Assembly: GCF_004168285.1 (NCBI RefSeq)
Contig: NZ_SEWF01000009.1
Coordinates: 1-64,000, forward strand
Origin: Emticicia agri
GTDB lineage: Bacteria; Bacteroidota; Bacteroidia; Cytophagales; Spirosomataceae
DNA: 64,000 nucleotides
Reading direction: 5' to 3'
A model generated the notes under the pieces. That model was not told the DNA's origin and did no database searches. It saw only the letters and a list, made by a program, of their open reading frames with translations. This document shows positions 1 through 8,198 of this stretch, piece by piece (position 1 is the first letter of the stretch; every line of letters begins with the position of its first letter). The translations under genes and the position numbers were made by a program.

Positions 1-164
1 TCTTCTTCTTCTTCCTCCTCGTCCTCTTCTTCTTCCTCCTCCTCGTCGTACTCTTCTTCTTCTTCTTCCTCCTCGTCCTCTTCTTCTTCCTCCTCCTCGT
101 CATATTCTTCCTCTTCTTCCTCCTCCTCGTCAGATTCCTCTTCCTCTGGTTCATCTCCATAGGT
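1..164 (-). repeat. Tandem 54-bp repeat encoding Glu/Asp/Tyr tail
   Basis: Pyrimidine-rich on the + strand, in frame with the peptidase gene. Tyr codons at 48-50 and 102-104 and Asp codons at 21-23, 45-47, 75-77 and 99-101 recur at 54 bp, giving an 18-residue period in a run of Glu codons. The repeat continues past the left edge, so copy number is unknown. Such arrays are prone to length change by slippage. Confidence 0.85.
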
Positions 165-1238
165 GAAGCTATAATCTTCGTCTATGGCATTTTTGGTGCA
201 AAGTTTGTCAAGTTCCTCTACAAACCCATCAGAATCTTCGGTCAGAATCTCAAAATTACTGATGTATGTATATTCAATGCCACTTTCCTCGTCCTCTTCT
301 GTATAGTAATCGAAGTAAAAATCTTCTTCACTTTCTACATACTTAAGGCAGAGTTTTTCTAATTTAAAGGCAAATTTTTCAGTATCTTCTACATTAATCC
401 AGAATTCATTAATGTAAGTCATTCCCTCAACTGCAAAATTTGATTCATCACTCTCGTCCCAGACACCATCACTGAAATCCAGATTTTCTACTGATTGGAT
501 AATCCAGGAATCGTTGCCATTGTATTGATTATGAATTACATACTCATATGGAATGTAGCAATAGCCTTTGTCGCCCCAGTTTTTTCCCCACGAATTACGC
601 ACAATAAACATACGGTCAGGATCAGAGTAGCCTACGCATAACATGGCATGCCAACCGTGAGTTTCTCTTACATTATCTGATTTGCGTGGCATAGGCACAC
701 GTCCTTTATTTCTGTTGGCCTCATCAAACGATTGGAAGGTATTTAAACAGAAGGCAATAGGGTAACCCTCGGCTAAAGTGTTTTTCCAGAGGTTAAGGTC
801 TAATTCTATGTATTCGGCATCTACAATTTTAAAATTAGCTCCGTGGTCATAAGCAGATTGGTCCGGTTCATACAAAATCATGGTTTTATCATTAGGCCAT
901 AAATCCTCAGCACAGGCACCATATTCTTTCAACCCTTCAATGGCATTGTACATAATTGAGCCACAATCCTGGTCTTGTGAATCATCTAAATAGCGGGCAT
1001 TGTAATAAATATATAATCGACTCACATCGCTTGCGTCTCCTAATGTTCTTTTGGCAAGATACTCATACGCACCTGCAAAAGCATTGGCTACACAGCTATT
1101 ACCTACCTGCATTTCTACTTCGGTAAGGTGGTCTCTTAAATCAACTTTAGAGGGGAGTTTATCAAATTTGCCTGCTTTTTTCTTTTTTACATGAGCAGGT
1201 ATTGCTCCGGCACGGTAGCCGCCGATTCTGTTTTCCAT
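1..1238 (-). CDS. Papain-like (C1A) cysteine peptidase with acidic repeat tail, partial
   Basis: The gene reads leftward off the window edge, so the C-terminus is missing. The full C1A catalytic set is visible: Gln44 and nucleophile Cys49 in 'QVGNSCVANAFAGA', His197 in 'HGWHAMLCVGY', and Asn215 in 'VRNSWGKNWGDKGY'. There is no signal peptide and no long inhibitory propeptide; the catalytic domain starts about 30 residues after Met1, so I infer a cytoplasmic or non-classically exported enzyme. After the catalytic domain come two related segments (starting 'YINEFWINVED' and 'YISNFEILTED', each ending in 'KLC'), then from about residue 360 an almost pure Glu/Asp tail. The ATG at 1236-1238 is the only sensible start. 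Substrate unknown. Family call strong, role open. Confidence 0.88.
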   Translation of the reverse strand, partial: MENRIGGYRAGAIPAHVKKKKAGKFDKLPSKVDLRDHLTEVEMQVGNSCVANAFAGAYEYLAKRTLGDASDVSRLYIYYNARYLDDSQDQDCGSIMYNAIEGLKEYGACAEDLWPNDKTMILYEPDQSAYDHGANFKIVDAEYIELDLNLWKNTLAEGYPIAFCLNTFQSFDEANRNKGRVPMPRKSDNVRETHGWHAMLCVGYSDPDRMFIVRNSWGKNWGDKGYCYIPYEYVIHNQYNGNDSWIIQSVENLDFSDGVWDESDESNFAVEGMTYINEFWINVEDTEKFAFKLEKLCLKYVESEEDFYFDYYTEEDEESGIEYTYISNFEILTEDSDGFVEELDKLCTKNAIDEDYSFTYGDEPEEEESDEEEEEEEEYDEEEEEEEDEEEEEEEEYDEEEEEEEDEEEEEE

Positions 1239-1378
1239 TTAGTTTAGAGTAGTGGTTAAATTATGATTAATAATAGGTACTAAAATTATTTCAAAAATAA
1301 GAGTTTGTTACGAAACGCCTATATTTTGGGGATTAAAAAATAAGTAAAATAAAAGGAAAACAGCCAAAGGAAAATTTT

Positions 1379-1795
1379 TTAGTTGAATAATGCGATGTAA
1401 TGGTTTTCCTTGAAACGCATGAGTTTTTCCTGTTCGTCTGTTTTATCAAAATACCCGCAAAGGTGGAGTATGCCGTGTACCAGTACACGTTTTAGTTCAT
1501 GCTCAAAACTCACCTCAAATGTCCTGGCATTGTCTGCAACACGGTCTATGCTGATGAAAATGTCTCCTTCAATCAGTTTTTCTTCCTCCGAGTTATCAAA
1601 TGTGATAATATCTGTCAGGTAATCGTGGTCGAGGTACTCAATATTGATTTTTAACAGGTAATCGTCTGAACAAAATATGTAATTTACTTCGCCTAAGCTA
1701 AAGCCCTCATGCGCAATTACATTTTTAAGCCAGTTTTTTAACTTCAGTTTTTGTTGAATTTTTATGGCTATATCTTCCGAATGAAAACTAATCAT
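1379..1795 (-). CDS. ybeY: Endoribonuclease YbeY (16S rRNA maturation)
   Basis: Zinc-dependent single-strand endoribonuclease of the UPF0054 family, involved in 16S rRNA 3' processing and ribosome quality control in the cytoplasm. The signature is 'HGILHLCGYFDKTDEQE' with His107 and His111. The third metal ligand, His in E. coli, lines up with Asp117; as I recall, Asp/Lys-rich versions of this loop are normal in Bacteroidota, so I do not treat it as a defect. 138 residues is normal length. It is followed at 31 bp by nothing on its own strand; the MMPL gene lies upstream at the same spacing, so the two are probably co-transcribed. Confidence 0.93.
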   Translation of the reverse strand: MISFHSEDIAIKIQQKLKLKNWLKNVIAHEGFSLGEVNYIFCSDDYLLKINIEYLDHDYLTDIITFDNSEEEKLIEGDIFISIDRVADNARTFEVSFEHELKRVLVHGILHLCGYFDKTDEQEKLMRFKENHYIALFN

Positions 1796-1826
1796 TTTCT
1801 GTGTTTTTTACTGATTATTCAAATCA

Positions 1827-4172
1827 TTAACTTTTAATCAACGGTTTGCGCTTATCTAAGGTCATCAGAAAGGCAGGTAACAATACCAGATTTGAAATCA
1901 TCCCCATGAGCAGCGTAATGGAAACTAAAGTACCTAAAAATACAGTACCCTTAAAATTGGAAGCAATAAAGATTCCAAAACCAAAAAACAGAATGATGCC
2001 TGTGTAGAACATACTGATACCTGTGTACATGATAGTTTCGGTAATGGCTTGTGAAACGGTCATGTTTCTATTCACAATTTCGTCCTTATATTTAGTCAGG
2101 AAGTAAATGGTGCCATCGGAGGATATACCAAACGCAATGCTGAAAACCAAAGTAGTGGTAGGTTTTAAAGGAATACCTAAATAGCCCATTACTCCGGCAG
2201 TAATAATTAGTGGGATAATACTTGGGAGCGTTGATATTACTATCATTCTTACATCAAAAAACTGGGTTGCCATTACCACGCAAACCAACAAAATGGCTAA
2301 AGCCGTGCTTTCGACCAGATTTTTCAGCAGATAATTATTGCCCTTCATAAATACCACGCCATTGCCTGTTATTCGGGCATCTATCTGTGCTTCTTTAGGT
2401 AGCCATTTTCCGGCTTCACGGTCATAGTTAAAAATGGTATCAATCTTAGGTTGAAGCGTATCTACTAATTCTTTGATTCGGACAGTTCCGGCATCAGCAC
2501 ATTGAAAACTGATACGGGTAGATTGTTTGGTTCTATCAATAAACGAGGCAAACAAATTTTCGTTGCCTCTGATGCTTCCGGCGTAGTTGGCTAATTTCTG
2601 CAACTCCAATGCACCGGGCAGTTGATAGTATTTTTCGTCGCCTCCTCTATAACCCTGATAAACAAACTTAATGGCCTCAACCACTGAAACCGGATTCGTA
2701 AACTCTTTATATTTGGCAAATTCTCTTTGCATGAGTTTAATTTTATTCAGAATCTGAGGATTCAGCACGCCGTTTTCTTTTTTGGTATCAATTATAACCT
2801 CAAAAGGTACAATGCCATGAAAATGTTTTTCAATAAATTTCAAATCAGCATAAATAGGGTCGTTTTGCGGTAAATCGTCAACTATATAACCAATCGCATG
2901 CAGCCTTGCCATACCAAAAGCAGAAATGGCTACCAATACACCAATAAATATATAAAGGGCAGTGCGGCGGGTATGTACCAGATTATTGACAAACAATAGA
3001 AATGAGGTAATATATTTATTTTCGAGATGTCGCACATTTTTGGCACTTGGTGGGGCACTGTAACTTAATAAGATGGCAATCAGCGCTAAGGATACTGCCC
3101 AGGTTGCCATGATACAGATAGCTGCCACCAGACCAAACTCCAATAGCAATGGACTTCCTGTAAAGTAAAAAACAAAGAAACCAATAGAAGTAGTAACATT
3201 AGCTAAAAAAGTAGTTTTGCCGATTTTCTCTATAGCTACCGACAAAGCCCTCATTTTATCACCATGTTTCAGAAACTCTTCCTGGTATTTGTTGACCAGA
3301 AAAATGGTATTAGGTATGCCTATTACTATTATTAAAGGGGGAATCAAACCCAATAGGATAGTGATTTTATAACCTAACAAAACAATAATGCCTACCGACC
3401 ATACCACCGAAACCATCACTAAAAGTGCCGTAAACAAGGCCGTACGGATTGAGCGGAAAAACAGAAAAAGAATGCCTATTGTAACCAAAAATGCTAAAAT
3501 CATAAATTTTACCATTTCGGCTGTTACTTTCGATATGAAATTAGTCCGGATAAAAGGCATTCCTGAAAAGTGTACGTCAATACCGTTTTTCTGACCAAAG
3601 GCACGGGCTGCTGCTTCAATTTCTTTAGTTATGGTAATTCTGCCTTTGCTGTTTAGCTTGGCCTGGTCAAAGGTAACAGCCATAAGGTGAGCATTGCCCT
3701 CTTTGCTATAAACAAAACCCCTGTAAAATGGGAAAGTCTCAATTTTTTTTCTGATTGAATCAACTTCGGCCTGATTGGTAGGTTTTTGAGGGACAATGGG
3801 CTTGAGGTCAAATTTCATCAGGCTGTCATTTCTGACAATCTCAAAAAGATTGGTATTTGAAACCACATTTTTTATGCCTTCAATGCCTTTTACCGATTTG
3901 GCGAGGTCGTACCATTGATTAAAAACAGTTAACTCATAAATTTTATCTGATTCAATGGCAATTACCATCACGTTACCATCTTCTCCGAAACGTTTTTTAA
4001 AATCTTCGTATAGCTTATAATTTTCATCTGTTTGAGGTAAGATTCTTGCCAGTTCATAAGACATCTGAATTTTTGATGCCATATAGCCCATTAAGACTGT
4101 CATGAAAGTTAAAAACACAAGCCAGCTTCTACGATTTTTTAAAATGATTTTCGAAATATTATACCAGAACAT
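1827..4172 (-). CDS. MMPL/RND-superfamily membrane exporter
   Basis: 781-residue protein with the duplicated RND/MMPL layout: one TM helix near residues 15-33, a large extracytoplasmic loop to about 215, a five-helix cluster at about 216-375, another helix near 400-420, a second large loop to about 620 and a final helix cluster to about 775. This resembles the predicted RND exporters (MmpL/HpnN-like), which move lipids or other hydrophobic molecules using proton motive force. No membrane-fusion protein or outer-membrane channel is adjacent, unlike HAE-type drug pumps. It ends 31 bp before ybeY and is probably in the same operon. Substrate cannot be told from sequence. Confidence 0.85.
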   Translation of the reverse strand: MFWYNISKIILKNRRSWLVFLTFMTVLMGYMASKIQMSYELARILPQTDENYKLYEDFKKRFGEDGNVMVIAIESDKIYELTVFNQWYDLAKSVKGIEGIKNVVSNTNLFEIVRNDSLMKFDLKPIVPQKPTNQAEVDSIRKKIETFPFYRGFVYSKEGNAHLMAVTFDQAKLNSKGRITITKEIEAAARAFGQKNGIDVHFSGMPFIRTNFISKVTAEMVKFMILAFLVTIGILFLFFRSIRTALFTALLVMVSVVWSVGIIVLLGYKITILLGLIPPLIIVIGIPNTIFLVNKYQEEFLKHGDKMRALSVAIEKIGKTTFLANVTTSIGFFVFYFTGSPLLLEFGLVAAICIMATWAVSLALIAILLSYSAPPSAKNVRHLENKYITSFLLFVNNLVHTRRTALYIFIGVLVAISAFGMARLHAIGYIVDDLPQNDPIYADLKFIEKHFHGIVPFEVIIDTKKENGVLNPQILNKIKLMQREFAKYKEFTNPVSVVEAIKFVYQGYRGGDEKYYQLPGALELQKLANYAGSIRGNENLFASFIDRTKQSTRISFQCADAGTVRIKELVDTLQPKIDTIFNYDREAGKWLPKEAQIDARITGNGVVFMKGNNYLLKNLVESTALAILLVCVVMATQFFDVRMIVISTLPSIIPLIITAGVMGYLGIPLKPTTTLVFSIAFGISSDGTIYFLTKYKDEIVNRNMTVSQAITETIMYTGISMFYTGIILFFGFGIFIASNFKGTVFLGTLVSITLLMGMISNLVLLPAFLMTLDKRKPLIKS

Positions 4173-4338
4173 ACTTTGGGTTTAACTATTAGTAGGAATG
4201 AAGTTTCAAAATTAGTTTTTTTTGCTGAAAAGCCTTGAAGAAATGTATGGATATGCCAGATTTGTCGACTAACGAGCTACCTTTATACGGTGAGTGAGTT
4301 TAATGGGTAAGAAGCATAAACGATTTTAAATGAGTATT

Positions 4339-4501
4339 AGAGCCTGTTTAAATATTGTCTTTCGACCTGCAAAGGCATCTTTTTCAGCTATACTGCGTCG
4401 TATTTTTTCGTCGTAGCTGCTGGCTACGTCTGCAAAATACTTCTTGTCTATCTGAAAATTCTGCTCTTTTCGGTCAGAAAGACAATATTTAAACAGGCTC
4501 T
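4339..4501. mobile_element. MITE/REP-like palindromic element (25-bp perfect terminal inverted repeats)
   Basis: Positions 4339-4363 and 4477-4501 are perfect 25-nt inverted repeats beginning AGAGCCTGTTTAAATATTG. The arms continue to pair imperfectly to the centre at 4420, where GTAGC (4413-4417) faces GCTAC (4423-4427). The whole 163-bp unit can therefore fold into one long hairpin. It has no ORF. It occupies most of the 419-bp gap between the MMPL gene and gcvH; I see nothing else in that gap apart from the gcvH leader. A target-site duplication is not obvious. Confidence 0.75.
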
Positions 4502-4591
4502 GACTGTAATTTTATTTTTTCATTAGGATTTTTTCAAGTTTCCAACAAATCTACTAACTTGCGGTCGAAATAATAAACCCCTTCACAAAAA

Positions 4592-4969
4592 ATGAATTTT
4601 CCTTCGGATTTACGCTATACCAACGAACATGAATGGATTAAGATTGAAAGTGGCAATATTGCGCTGGTAGGAATTACCGATTTTGCACAAGGCGAACTGG
4701 GCGATATTGTTTTTGTTGAAATAGAAACAGTAGGGCAAACACTTGGGGCAAATGATATTTTCGGAACAGTAGAGGCTGTTAAAACAGTGTCAGATTTGTT
4801 TTTGCCTGTAGCCGGGAAAGTGATAGAAGTTAATCCTGCACTGAACAATAATCCTGAATTATTGAATTCAGACCCATACGGCGAAGGTTGGCTGATAAAA
4901 TTGGAAGTGGCTGAACCAAGCGATATAGATAGCTTGTTAGATGCAGCAGCGTATCAGAACATCATCTAA
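4592..4969 (+). CDS. gcvH: Glycine cleavage system H protein
   Basis: Small lipoyl carrier that shuttles the aminomethyl intermediate between the P, T and L proteins of the glycine cleavage system. The lipoylation site is Lys64 in '[15 protein letters not shown]'; the N-terminal '[11 protein letters not shown]' and C-terminal '[19 protein letters not shown]' are also characteristic. 125 residues is normal. gcvT and gcvP are not in the window, as is common in Bacteroidota. It stands alone between the palindromic element and its own terminator at 5012-5038. Confidence 0.96.
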   Translation: MNFPSDLRYTNEHEWIKIESGNIALVGITDFAQGELGDIVFVEIETVGQTLGANDIFGTVEAVKTVSDLFLPVAGKVIEVNPALNNNPELLNSDPYGEGWLIKLEVAEPSDIDSLLDAAAYQNII

Positions 4970-5011
4970 GCAATAAGGTCATGATATTCGAATCGAAGAT
5001 ATTTTAAATAG

Positions 5012-5038
5012 AAATGCCCTGCGAAGGGCATTTTTTTT
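5012..5038 (+). terminator. Rho-independent terminator after gcvH
   Basis: Stem ATGCCCT (5014-5020) / AGGGCAT (5025-5031) with loop GCGA, followed by an eight-T run. It ends 16 bp before the dihydroorotase ATG, separating gcvH from the next operon. Confidence 0.85.
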
Positions 5039-5054
5039 GAATTTTTATAGAAAA

Positions 5055-6335
5055 ATGAAAATTTTGCTTAAATCTGTAAAGATAATTGACAAAAAATCTG
5101 ATTATAATGGTCAGATAAAAGATATATTGATAGAGGAGGGGAAAATCAGCCGGATAGCTGATAAAATAGAAGTGAAGGCTGATAAAGTAGTAGATAGTGA
5201 AAACCTACATGTGTCAACGGGATGGATTGATATGCGGGTATCGCCAAAAGACCCCGGATACGAATCGAAAGAAGATTTAAGTTCTTTGTGCAGGGCAGCA
5301 GCAGCAGGTGGTTTTACCAGAATTGTTACACTTCCTAATACAAAGCCTATTGTTCAAACTAAAGAGTCAATCGCTTACTTTAAAATCTTCTCAAAAGCTC
5401 AGGTAGTTGATATTTTACCTGCGGCAGCAGTTACCAAAAATGGCGAAGGCAAAGATTTTACTGAAATGCTTGACCTGCACCATGCCGGAGCTATCGCTTT
5501 TACAGATGGAGAACACCCGTTATGGAATGCAGATATTTTATTGAAAACCCTGCAATACCTATACCCAATCAATGGATTTCTGATGAACCGTCCGGAAGAA
5601 ACGACCCTGACGCTTTTCGGGCAGATGCATGAGGGGATTGAAAGTACCTTATTGGGGATGAAAGGTTTGCCATCTACGGCTGAAGAATTAACGGTCATGC
5701 GTGATTTGAAACTATTAGCTTACGCTTTCAGTCAGGTTTCAGACAAAAGCAGAGATTCGGCTCTGCATTTTTCTACCATTTCTACTAAAGTAGCCGTAGA
5801 ACTAATCAGAGAAGCCAAAGCTAACGGATTGCCAGTGAGCTGTGATATAGCCGCCCATCAGTTAGCCTTTACCGATGCAGACCTGAAGGAGTTTGATACA
5901 AACCTGAAGGTAAATCCGCCTTTCAGAACAAAAGCAGATATAGATGCTTTACAGGCGGGATTAGCAGATGGTACCATTGATGTAATTGTATCAGACCATA
6001 ATCCGCAGGACGAGGAGTCTAAAAATTTAGAGTTTGATATGGCTGATTTTGGCATAATTGGTCTGGAAACTGCCTTTGCCGTTGGCAATACCTATAGCAA
6101 GCTAACGATTGAAGCATTAATTAATAAACTGACAGTAAATCCTGCCAGATTATTACGCTTGCCGCAGGAAACAATTCAGGAGGGAGCCAATGCGAACCTG
6201 ACCCTGTTTAATCCTGATACAGAATGGACATTTACAGAAAAACATATCCGCTCAAAGTCTAAAAATACCCCGTTTATTGGTCATACACTTAAAGGAAAGG
6301 TAATTGGCGTTATCAATAAAAACCAGTTAGTTTAG
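5055..6335 (+). CDS. pyrC: Dihydroorotase homologue, probably non-catalytic type
   Basis: 426-residue amidohydrolase of the dihydroorotase family (third step of pyrimidine synthesis). I chose the ATG at 5055; the longer frame opens at a TTG inside the gcvH terminator. The region that normally reads D-x-H-x-H is 'GWIDMRVSPKDPG', so both N-terminal metal histidines are replaced (Arg61, Ser63). The usual His-Ala-Glu-Asp motif is replaced by 'FLMNRPEE'. Retained are an Asp in 'AFTDGEH', His in 'LHFSTIST', and Asp314 in 'VSDHNPQ'. Comparable inactive PyrC' subunits are known as structural partners of aspartate transcarbamoylase in Pseudomonas. From memory, Cytophagales commonly carry this variant. 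Family certain, catalysis doubtful. Confidence 0.85.
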   Translation: MKILLKSVKIIDKKSDYNGQIKDILIEEGKISRIADKIEVKADKVVDSENLHVSTGWIDMRVSPKDPGYESKEDLSSLCRAAAAGGFTRIVTLPNTKPIVQTKESIAYFKIFSKAQVVDILPAAAVTKNGEGKDFTEMLDLHHAGAIAFTDGEHPLWNADILLKTLQYLYPINGFLMNRPEETTLTLFGQMHEGIESTLLGMKGLPSTAEELTVMRDLKLLAYAFSQVSDKSRDSALHFSTISTKVAVELIREAKANGLPVSCDIAAHQLAFTDADLKEFDTNLKVNPPFRTKADIDALQAGLADGTIDVIVSDHNPQDEESKNLEFDMADFGIIGLETAFAVGNTYSKLTIEALINKLTVNPARLLRLPQETIQEGANANLTLFNPDTEWTFTEKHIRSKSKNTPFIGHTLKGKVIGVINKNQLV

Positions 6336-6362
6336 CCTGAGATTGATTGAAAAAAGAATTGT

Positions 6363-6893
6363 ATGCTAAAAAATAAAATAGTCAGACATTCGCTATATTA
6401 CGGAAGCATTGCTGCGCTGATTTGTATCATAGTAGCCTTGATTCAGTTTTATGGCATTCATAAAAGTCCTTTTGGTCGGTATAAACTACCGGCCTTTGGT
6501 ATCAATATATTGTTTATTTTAATTGCCATCTGGACTTACAGGGCAACCAACTTAGGTACGCTTACTTTTACTGAAGGTTTTTCGGTAGGGTTTCTTACTA
6601 ATTTTTTTGCTGCTTTTATTACAGCTACCTTTTATTATGTGTTTCTGAAATTTGCCGGAAATGAAGCAATACTGCTTTGGGTAAAGGAGAATGTGGAAGC
6701 GATTATGAAAATAAAAGATAGCCATATCAAAAATTTTGGTCTGGAAGAGTTCTCCAGCCTGCTTGAACAGGCAAAGCAAGTGCCTACTCCAGGATATGTA
6801 TTTCTGGACGAATTAGGTAAAAAACAGATTTGTATCATTGCCGTAACTATCATTTCGCTGATTTTTAGAAGACATACCTATACAGTTTCATGA
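6363..6893 (+). CDS. DUF4199-family inner-membrane protein
   Basis: 176 residues with four predicted TM segments (about 12-30, 42-58, 75-97 and near 152-168) and a cytoplasmic or periplasmic amphipathic stretch at 105-140 rich in Glu/Lys. The layout ('YGSIAALICIIVALIQFYGI' at the N-terminus, then 'FTEGFSVGFLTNFFAAFI') matches DUF4199 proteins common in Bacteroidota; their function is unknown to me. It lies 27 bp after the dihydroorotase gene and is followed by a paralogue, so all are likely one operon leading to gldF. Confidence 0.75.
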   Translation: MLKNKIVRHSLYYGSIAALICIIVALIQFYGIHKSPFGRYKLPAFGINILFILIAIWTYRATNLGTLTFTEGFSVGFLTNFFAAFITATFYYVFLKFAGNEAILLWVKENVEAIMKIKDSHIKNFGLEEFSSLLEQAKQVPTPGYVFLDELGKKQICIIAVTIISLIFRRHTYTVS

Positions 6894-6942
6894 AATTTTG
6901 ATAAATTTATTTCTCTTTAATTACCTTAATCTAATCAACAAT

Positions 6943-7458
6943 ATGGAAAACCCGTCAACAGCTCGTATTGCTCTTAAATGGGGTGTAATAGCCTCGGTCG
7001 TTGTCATTATTTATACGGTAGTATTATATATGACAAGCTTACATAAAAACCCTACTTTAGGGTATATATCTTTCGTTTTTTTGCTAGGGGCAATTGTTTT
7101 TGCTATAAAAGAATACAAAACGTTAAATAATAATTTTCTGAGCTTTGGCGAAGGTTTAGGTGTAGGTACTTTAACCAGTGCTGTAACAGGATTAATCTCT
7201 TCTATTTTTTCTTTCGTTTATATCATGTTTATTGATACAACCATCCCTCAGCAGATAGCTGATATGCAAAGAGAGCAACTGGAATCAAGGGGAATGACAG
7301 CGGAACAGGTTGAACAGGCTATGGAGATGGCAAGTAAATTCGCAAGCCCCGGTTTAATATTTATATTTGGAGTATTAGGTTATATATTTTTTGGCTTCAT
7401 CTGGTCGTTAATAGTTTCAGCGATTTTTAAGAAAGATAAACCTGAAATGAATTTTTAA
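6943..7458 (+). CDS. DUF4199-family inner-membrane protein, tandem paralogue
   Basis: 171 residues. The open frame extends upstream to a TTG at 6898, but the ATG at 6943 gives a typical start ('MENPSTARIALKWG'). It shares the previous gene's pattern: two N-terminal TM segments, 'LSFGEGLGVGTLTSAVTGLI' in place of 'FTEGFSVGFLTNFF', a charged loop (residues about 100-135, 'EQVEQAMEMASKF') and a last TM. This indicates a tandem duplication with strong divergence. It ends 3 bp before gldF, implying translational coupling. Function unknown. Confidence 0.75.
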   Translation: MENPSTARIALKWGVIASVVVIIYTVVLYMTSLHKNPTLGYISFVFLLGAIVFAIKEYKTLNNNFLSFGEGLGVGTLTSAVTGLISSIFSFVYIMFIDTTIPQQIADMQREQLESRGMTAEQVEQAMEMASKFASPGLIFIFGVLGYIFFGFIWSLIVSAIFKKDKPEMNF

Positions 7459-7461
7459 TAC

Positions 7462-8184
7462 ATGCTTACAATTTTTAGAAAAGAACTCAATAGTTTTCTC
7501 CATTCACTGGTTGCCTACATTGTTATTGGTGTTTTTCTCGTACTGGCAGGTTTATTTACATGGGTATTTGAAGGAAATGTGCTTGACTACGGCTATGCCG
7601 ATTTGAATAGTTTTTTTCAACTGGCTCCTTATATTTTCATTTTTCTGATACCCTCAATCACTATGCGATTGTTTTCGGAAGAGTTTAAATCCGGAACTAT
7701 TGAATTACTTTTTACAAAACCGCTTACTGACTGGCAGATTATTCTGGGTAAATTTTTTGCGTCGTTTATACTCATTATCGTGGCACTGTTACCTACATGC
7801 CTGTATTATTATTCTGTATATGAATTAGGTAATCCGAAAGGAAATGTAGATACCTCAGCCATTATAGGTTCTTATGTGGGATTATTCTTTTTAGGGGGTG
7901 TTTTTGCTGCCATTGGTATATGGGCTTCTTCGCTTACCGATAATCAGGTAGTGGCGTTTATTATCGGTGCATTGGCTTGTTTCATTTTTTACGATGGTTT
8001 TCATCAACTGGCACAGTTATTCAATGGCACCACTCAATACCTGATTGACTATATAGGTTTAAGTTATCATTATGAGTCCATCGGTAGGGGATTAATCGAC
8101 TCACGGACATTAGTCTATTTTATGAGTGTCATTATCATGATGTTTTATCTGACGAAAATACAGGTATCAACCAAGAAAAATTAG
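7462..8184 (+). CDS. gldF: Gliding-motility-associated ABC permease GldF
   Basis: ABC-2-type permease of 240 residues with six TM segments and the conserved cytoplasmic motif 'FSEEFKSGTIELLFTKPLTD', typical of GldF and related NosY-like exporters. In Flavobacterium GldF works with GldG and the ATPase GldA, and is needed for gliding there but is absent or dispensable in some gliders. Here gldG is not next to it: the following gene is a PhzF-family enzyme. The start ATG lies 3 bp after the preceding stop. Confidence 0.88.
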   Translation: MLTIFRKELNSFLHSLVAYIVIGVFLVLAGLFTWVFEGNVLDYGYADLNSFFQLAPYIFIFLIPSITMRLFSEEFKSGTIELLFTKPLTDWQIILGKFFASFILIIVALLPTCLYYYSVYELGNPKGNVDTSAIIGSYVGLFFLGGVFAAIGIWASSLTDNQVVAFIIGALACFIFYDGFHQLAQLFNGTTQYLIDYIGLSYHYESIGRGLIDSRTLVYFMSVIIMMFYLTKIQVSTKKN

Positions 8185-8198
8185 AATTCATCCTGCTT

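Noticed and set aside
1-170. Possible CRISPR or satellite array from the periodic pattern
   Set aside because: Repeats are directly adjacent, in frame and encode Glu/Asp/Tyr; there are no spacers.
1410-1622. 70-residue + strand ORF over ybeY
   Set aside because: Antisense shadow of a well-supported gene, Ser-rich and without motifs.
1379-1795. YbeY as inactive because its third metal His is Asp
   Set aside because: The Asp variant of this loop is, as I recall, normal for Bacteroidota YbeY and the first two His are kept.
5037-5054. Upstream TTG start for the dihydroorotase-like gene
   Set aside because: The codons lie in the T-run of the gcvH terminator; the ATG at 5055 gives the expected family N-terminus.
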